From positions 1-7,318 of the forward strand of contig CANODN010000098.1 of the NCBI GenBank assembly GCA_947564765.1: a stretch of DNA of 7,318 nucleotides, given 5' to 3'. Below, one piece after another: positions 5,992-7,318 of this stretch. Origin of the DNA: an uncultured Roseburia sp. Lineage in GTDB: Bacteria; Bacillota; Clostridia; Lachnospirales; Lachnospiraceae. Every line of letters begins with the position of its first letter. The first letter of the stretch is position 1. The notes below the pieces were generated by a model that did no database searches, was not told where the DNA came from, and saw only the letters and a program-made list of their open reading frames with translations. The position numbers and the translations under genes are program-made.

Positions 5992-6663
5992 ATGCGTATT
6001 ACAAATCAAATGATGGCCAGAACTTCTGCAAAGACAGGAATTCCTCTGCAGCAAAATACATTGTTGGATATCATGAATAAAAGTTCGGCTTCTGTGGGAA
6101 ATCTCACATCGCCTACAGGCAATACAAATTCATTTTTGCAGAAGCTAAACAGCAAAAGCGATGAACAGATGAAAAAGACAGCGGAGAGCTTAAGCGATTA
6201 TGCATCAAAGCTGTATGATGACGGAAAAGATTCTTTGTTTGCAAAAGCAGAGGCTTCCGGAGACAAATCCGAACTGATTAAAACGATTACAGGCATGACA
6301 GATGCGTACAATAAAACGTTAAAATCTCTGGGCAGCTCTGATTCTGCGCTGAATAAATTTTACGCACAGGAATTAAAAAATTATACGTCAGACCATTCCG
6401 CGGCATTGAAGGCGGCAGGCGTTACCAGAAATAAAGACGGCAGCTTAAGCATTCAGAAAGACGTGCTGGAAGCAGCAGACATTGACAGCTTGAAAGCGGC
6501 ATTTGGCAGTACATCCGGATTTTCCGAAAAAGTCGGCTATGTTGCAGGAAGAACAGCAGAAAATGCTTCGGCAGCTTCAGCAAGTATTTTGGGCGGCTAT
6601 GACAGAAGCGGAACGGATTATTGGAATTCTTTTACAAAAAACATGTATAATTTCTGGGGATAG
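5992..6663 (+). CDS. Putative flagellum-associated structural protein (FlgL-like start, FliD-like motif), function unknown
   Basis: I do not recognise this 223-residue protein as a characterised family. It starts MRITNQMM, the opening typical of the hook-filament junction protein FlgL and some flagellins. A low-complexity Ser/Thr/Asn region follows (31-56), then helical Lys/Ala-rich segments (57-140). Residues 139-170 (around GVTRNKDGSLSIQKDVLEAA) resemble the Gi-x-DGtLslD-xxL pattern near the C-terminus of filament cap protein FliD. It ends in an aromatic-rich tail (Tyr210 to Trp222). It has no cysteine and no Sec signal peptide, as in proteins exported by the flagellar type III system. Start ATG follows AGGAGGG by 5 nt. 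The next gene begins 9 nt downstream, so they form an operon. A role as a filament- or hook-associated protein is inferred. Confidence 0.7.
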   Translation: MRITNQMMARTSAKTGIPLQQNTLLDIMNKSSASVGNLTSPTGNTNSFLQKLNSKSDEQMKKTAESLSDYASKLYDDGKDSLFAKAEASGDKSELIKTITGMTDAYNKTLKSLGSSDSALNKFYAQELKNYTSDHSAALKAAGVTRNKDGSLSIQKDVLEAADIDSLKAAFGSTSGFSEKVGYVAGRTAENASAASASILGGYDRSGTDYWNSFTKNMYNFWG

Positions 6664-6672
6664 GAGACAGCC

Positions 6673-7074
6673 ATGGTAGGAAATGTGAATCATATTGTAG
6701 AATCTATGTATGCGGCAGATAATATCAAAAACCAGCAGAGTACTGCCAATGGGAAAACAGGGAATTTTTCGGATTATCTGGATTTGGCACTATCGAATTA
6801 CCGGACAGGTCTTTTGACAGGCGGCCTGAATTCAGGTTATTCCTATCTGAATGGATTATCCGGCTCCACCTGGCAGACGGTTGTTCTGGAGGCATTAAGA
6901 GATGAACTGAAAAAGAACCAGACGAAAGAGACAAAGGAAACGCAGCAGGAGAACGAAGAGGCATCGTCTTTGGCGTCTGCCGGGAAAAAGCCCGATTGGG
7001 CTAAAATACGTGTGATTGAACATTACAAATCGCCAAAAGAAGAGTTAATAAAGGAAAAAGGGATTTTGGTTTAA
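6673..7074 (+). CDS. Hypothetical protein, operon partner of the FlgL-like protein
   Basis: This 133-residue protein is not recognised. It has no cysteine, no signal peptide and no membrane segment. The N-terminal half is Asn/Ser/Gly/Tyr-rich, with a short amphipathic segment NFSDYLDLALSNY (31-43) that loosely resembles the start of small flagellar rod or export substrates. Residues 66-82 (STWQTVVLEALRDELKK) form a likely helix, followed by a highly charged Lys/Glu/Gln linker (about 79-98) and a basic C-terminus. The ribosome binding site (AGGAG, 6662-6666) overlaps the stop codon of the gene upstream, so translation is probably coupled and the two products likely work together. It may be a partner, chaperone or co-exported subunit; that is inference. 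No clear terminator follows. Confidence 0.7.
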   Translation: MVGNVNHIVESMYAADNIKNQQSTANGKTGNFSDYLDLALSNYRTGLLTGGLNSGYSYLNGLSGSTWQTVVLEALRDELKKNQTKETKETQQENEEASSLASAGKKPDWAKIRVIEHYKSPKEELIKEKGILV

Positions 7075-7153
7075 ACAGGCAGCTGTGCAGAGGATTCGTG
7101 ACTGTTTAGAGAAGACCGATTGGAGAATCTTATGCTGCAGGGCTGCCCGTTTA
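7072..7153 (+). repeat. Imperfect inverted repeat after the hypothetical gene
   Basis: TAAACAGGCAGC (7072-7083) pairs with GCTGCCCGTTTA (7142-7153), 11 of 12 bases, across a 58-nt interval. The first seven bases can instead pair with CTGTTTA at 7102-7108, so two structures compete. A GTTTAGA direct repeat (7104-7110, 7149-7155) contributes to this. No U-tract follows either arm, so it is not a standard terminator. The remaining intergenic sequence to 7200 holds nothing else recognisable. Confidence 0.4.
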
Positions 7154-7201
7154 GATAGACAGGATCAGGATTGGAAAATTAGAAAAATAAAAAATAAGTA
7201 C

Positions 7202-7233
7202 TGGACAAACTGAATGGCATGTGGTATTATAAT
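7202..7233 (+). promoter_or_regulatory. Promoter of the tRNA gene
   Basis: TGGACA (7202-7207) lies 17 bp before TATTAT (7225-7230); an overlapping perfect TATAAT is at 7228-7233. Transcription would begin near 7237-7240, about 25 nt before the mature tRNA 5' end, which is normal for a tRNA precursor. Confidence 0.65.
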
Positions 7234-7263
7234 TAAGCGCGTTTGAGAAAATGTGCATACATA

Positions 7264-7318
7264 CGATGCGTGGCTCAGTTTGGTAGAGCGCTGCGTTCGG
7301 GACGCAGAGGTCGCAGGT
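7264..7318 (+). tRNA. tRNA-Pro (anticodon CGG), 3' end beyond the window
   Basis: About 55 bases of a tRNA are present. The acceptor 5' strand is CGATGCG (7264-7270), then T8 and G9. The D arm is GCTC/GAGC with an AGTTTGGTA loop. The anticodon stem CTGCG/CGCAG encloses TTCGGGA, giving anticodon CGG for proline. The variable region and first bases of the T arm follow before the edge. The C at position 1 fits bacterial tRNA-Pro. The T loop and 3' acceptor strand are outside the window, so the acceptor pairing cannot be verified. Confidence 0.9.

Noticed and set aside
1..7318. CRISPR array, insertion sequence or transposon ends
   Set aside because: No regularly spaced repeats, transposase fragments or terminal inverted repeats were seen. 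The tRNA edge could be an integration site, but its 3' end is outside the window.

Overview
The window looks like chromosome from a Gram-positive anaerobe of the class Clostridia, most likely a Lachnospiraceae relative. The reasons are strong GGAGG-type ribosome binding sites, TTGACA/TATAAT-like promoters, moderate base composition, an AgrC/LytTR-type two-component pair, an ECF transporter S component and a lipoprotein with a transcobalamin-like domain. This placement is inference from gene content; no rRNA is present.

Layout. Bases 1-162 hold a T-rich stretch and an extended -10 promoter for a LacX-like aldose 1-epimerase (163-966, +). That gene meets a MepA-like MATE efflux gene (963-2264, -) tail to tail, and the two stop codons overlap. 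The MATE gene has a clear promoter, then a roughly 110-nt leader holding a strong intrinsic terminator immediately before the ribosome binding site. This is the layout of a transcription-attenuating riboswitch, possibly of the guanidine-IV (mepA motif) class. Divergent from it, a well-matched promoter drives a small operon: a DUF4430 lipoprotein (2529-2987) and an ECF S component (2990-3502), 2 nt apart, closed by a 14-bp hairpin terminator. Next is a LytTR response regulator (3636-4337) with its GHKL-type membrane histidine kinase (4377-5897). Two cysteine-free proteins follow (5992-6663 and 6673-7074). The first begins like FlgL/flagellin and contains a stretch resembling the FliD C-terminal region. 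A sigma-A-like promoter and a possible sigma-28-like promoter precede the pair. The window ends inside a tRNA-Pro(CGG) gene (7264 to edge) with its own promoter.

How the parts may work together. The lipoprotein and S component probably form one uptake function for a small ligand that cannot be named; the ATPase and T-protein of the ECF transporter must be encoded elsewhere. The kinase and regulator form a classic sensory pair, probably for a peptide or cell-envelope signal, whose target genes are not evident. The two cysteine-free proteins look like exported, flagellum-associated structural proteins of unknown role. With the MATE leader and the lipoprotein/ECF pair, they are the parts most worth following up.
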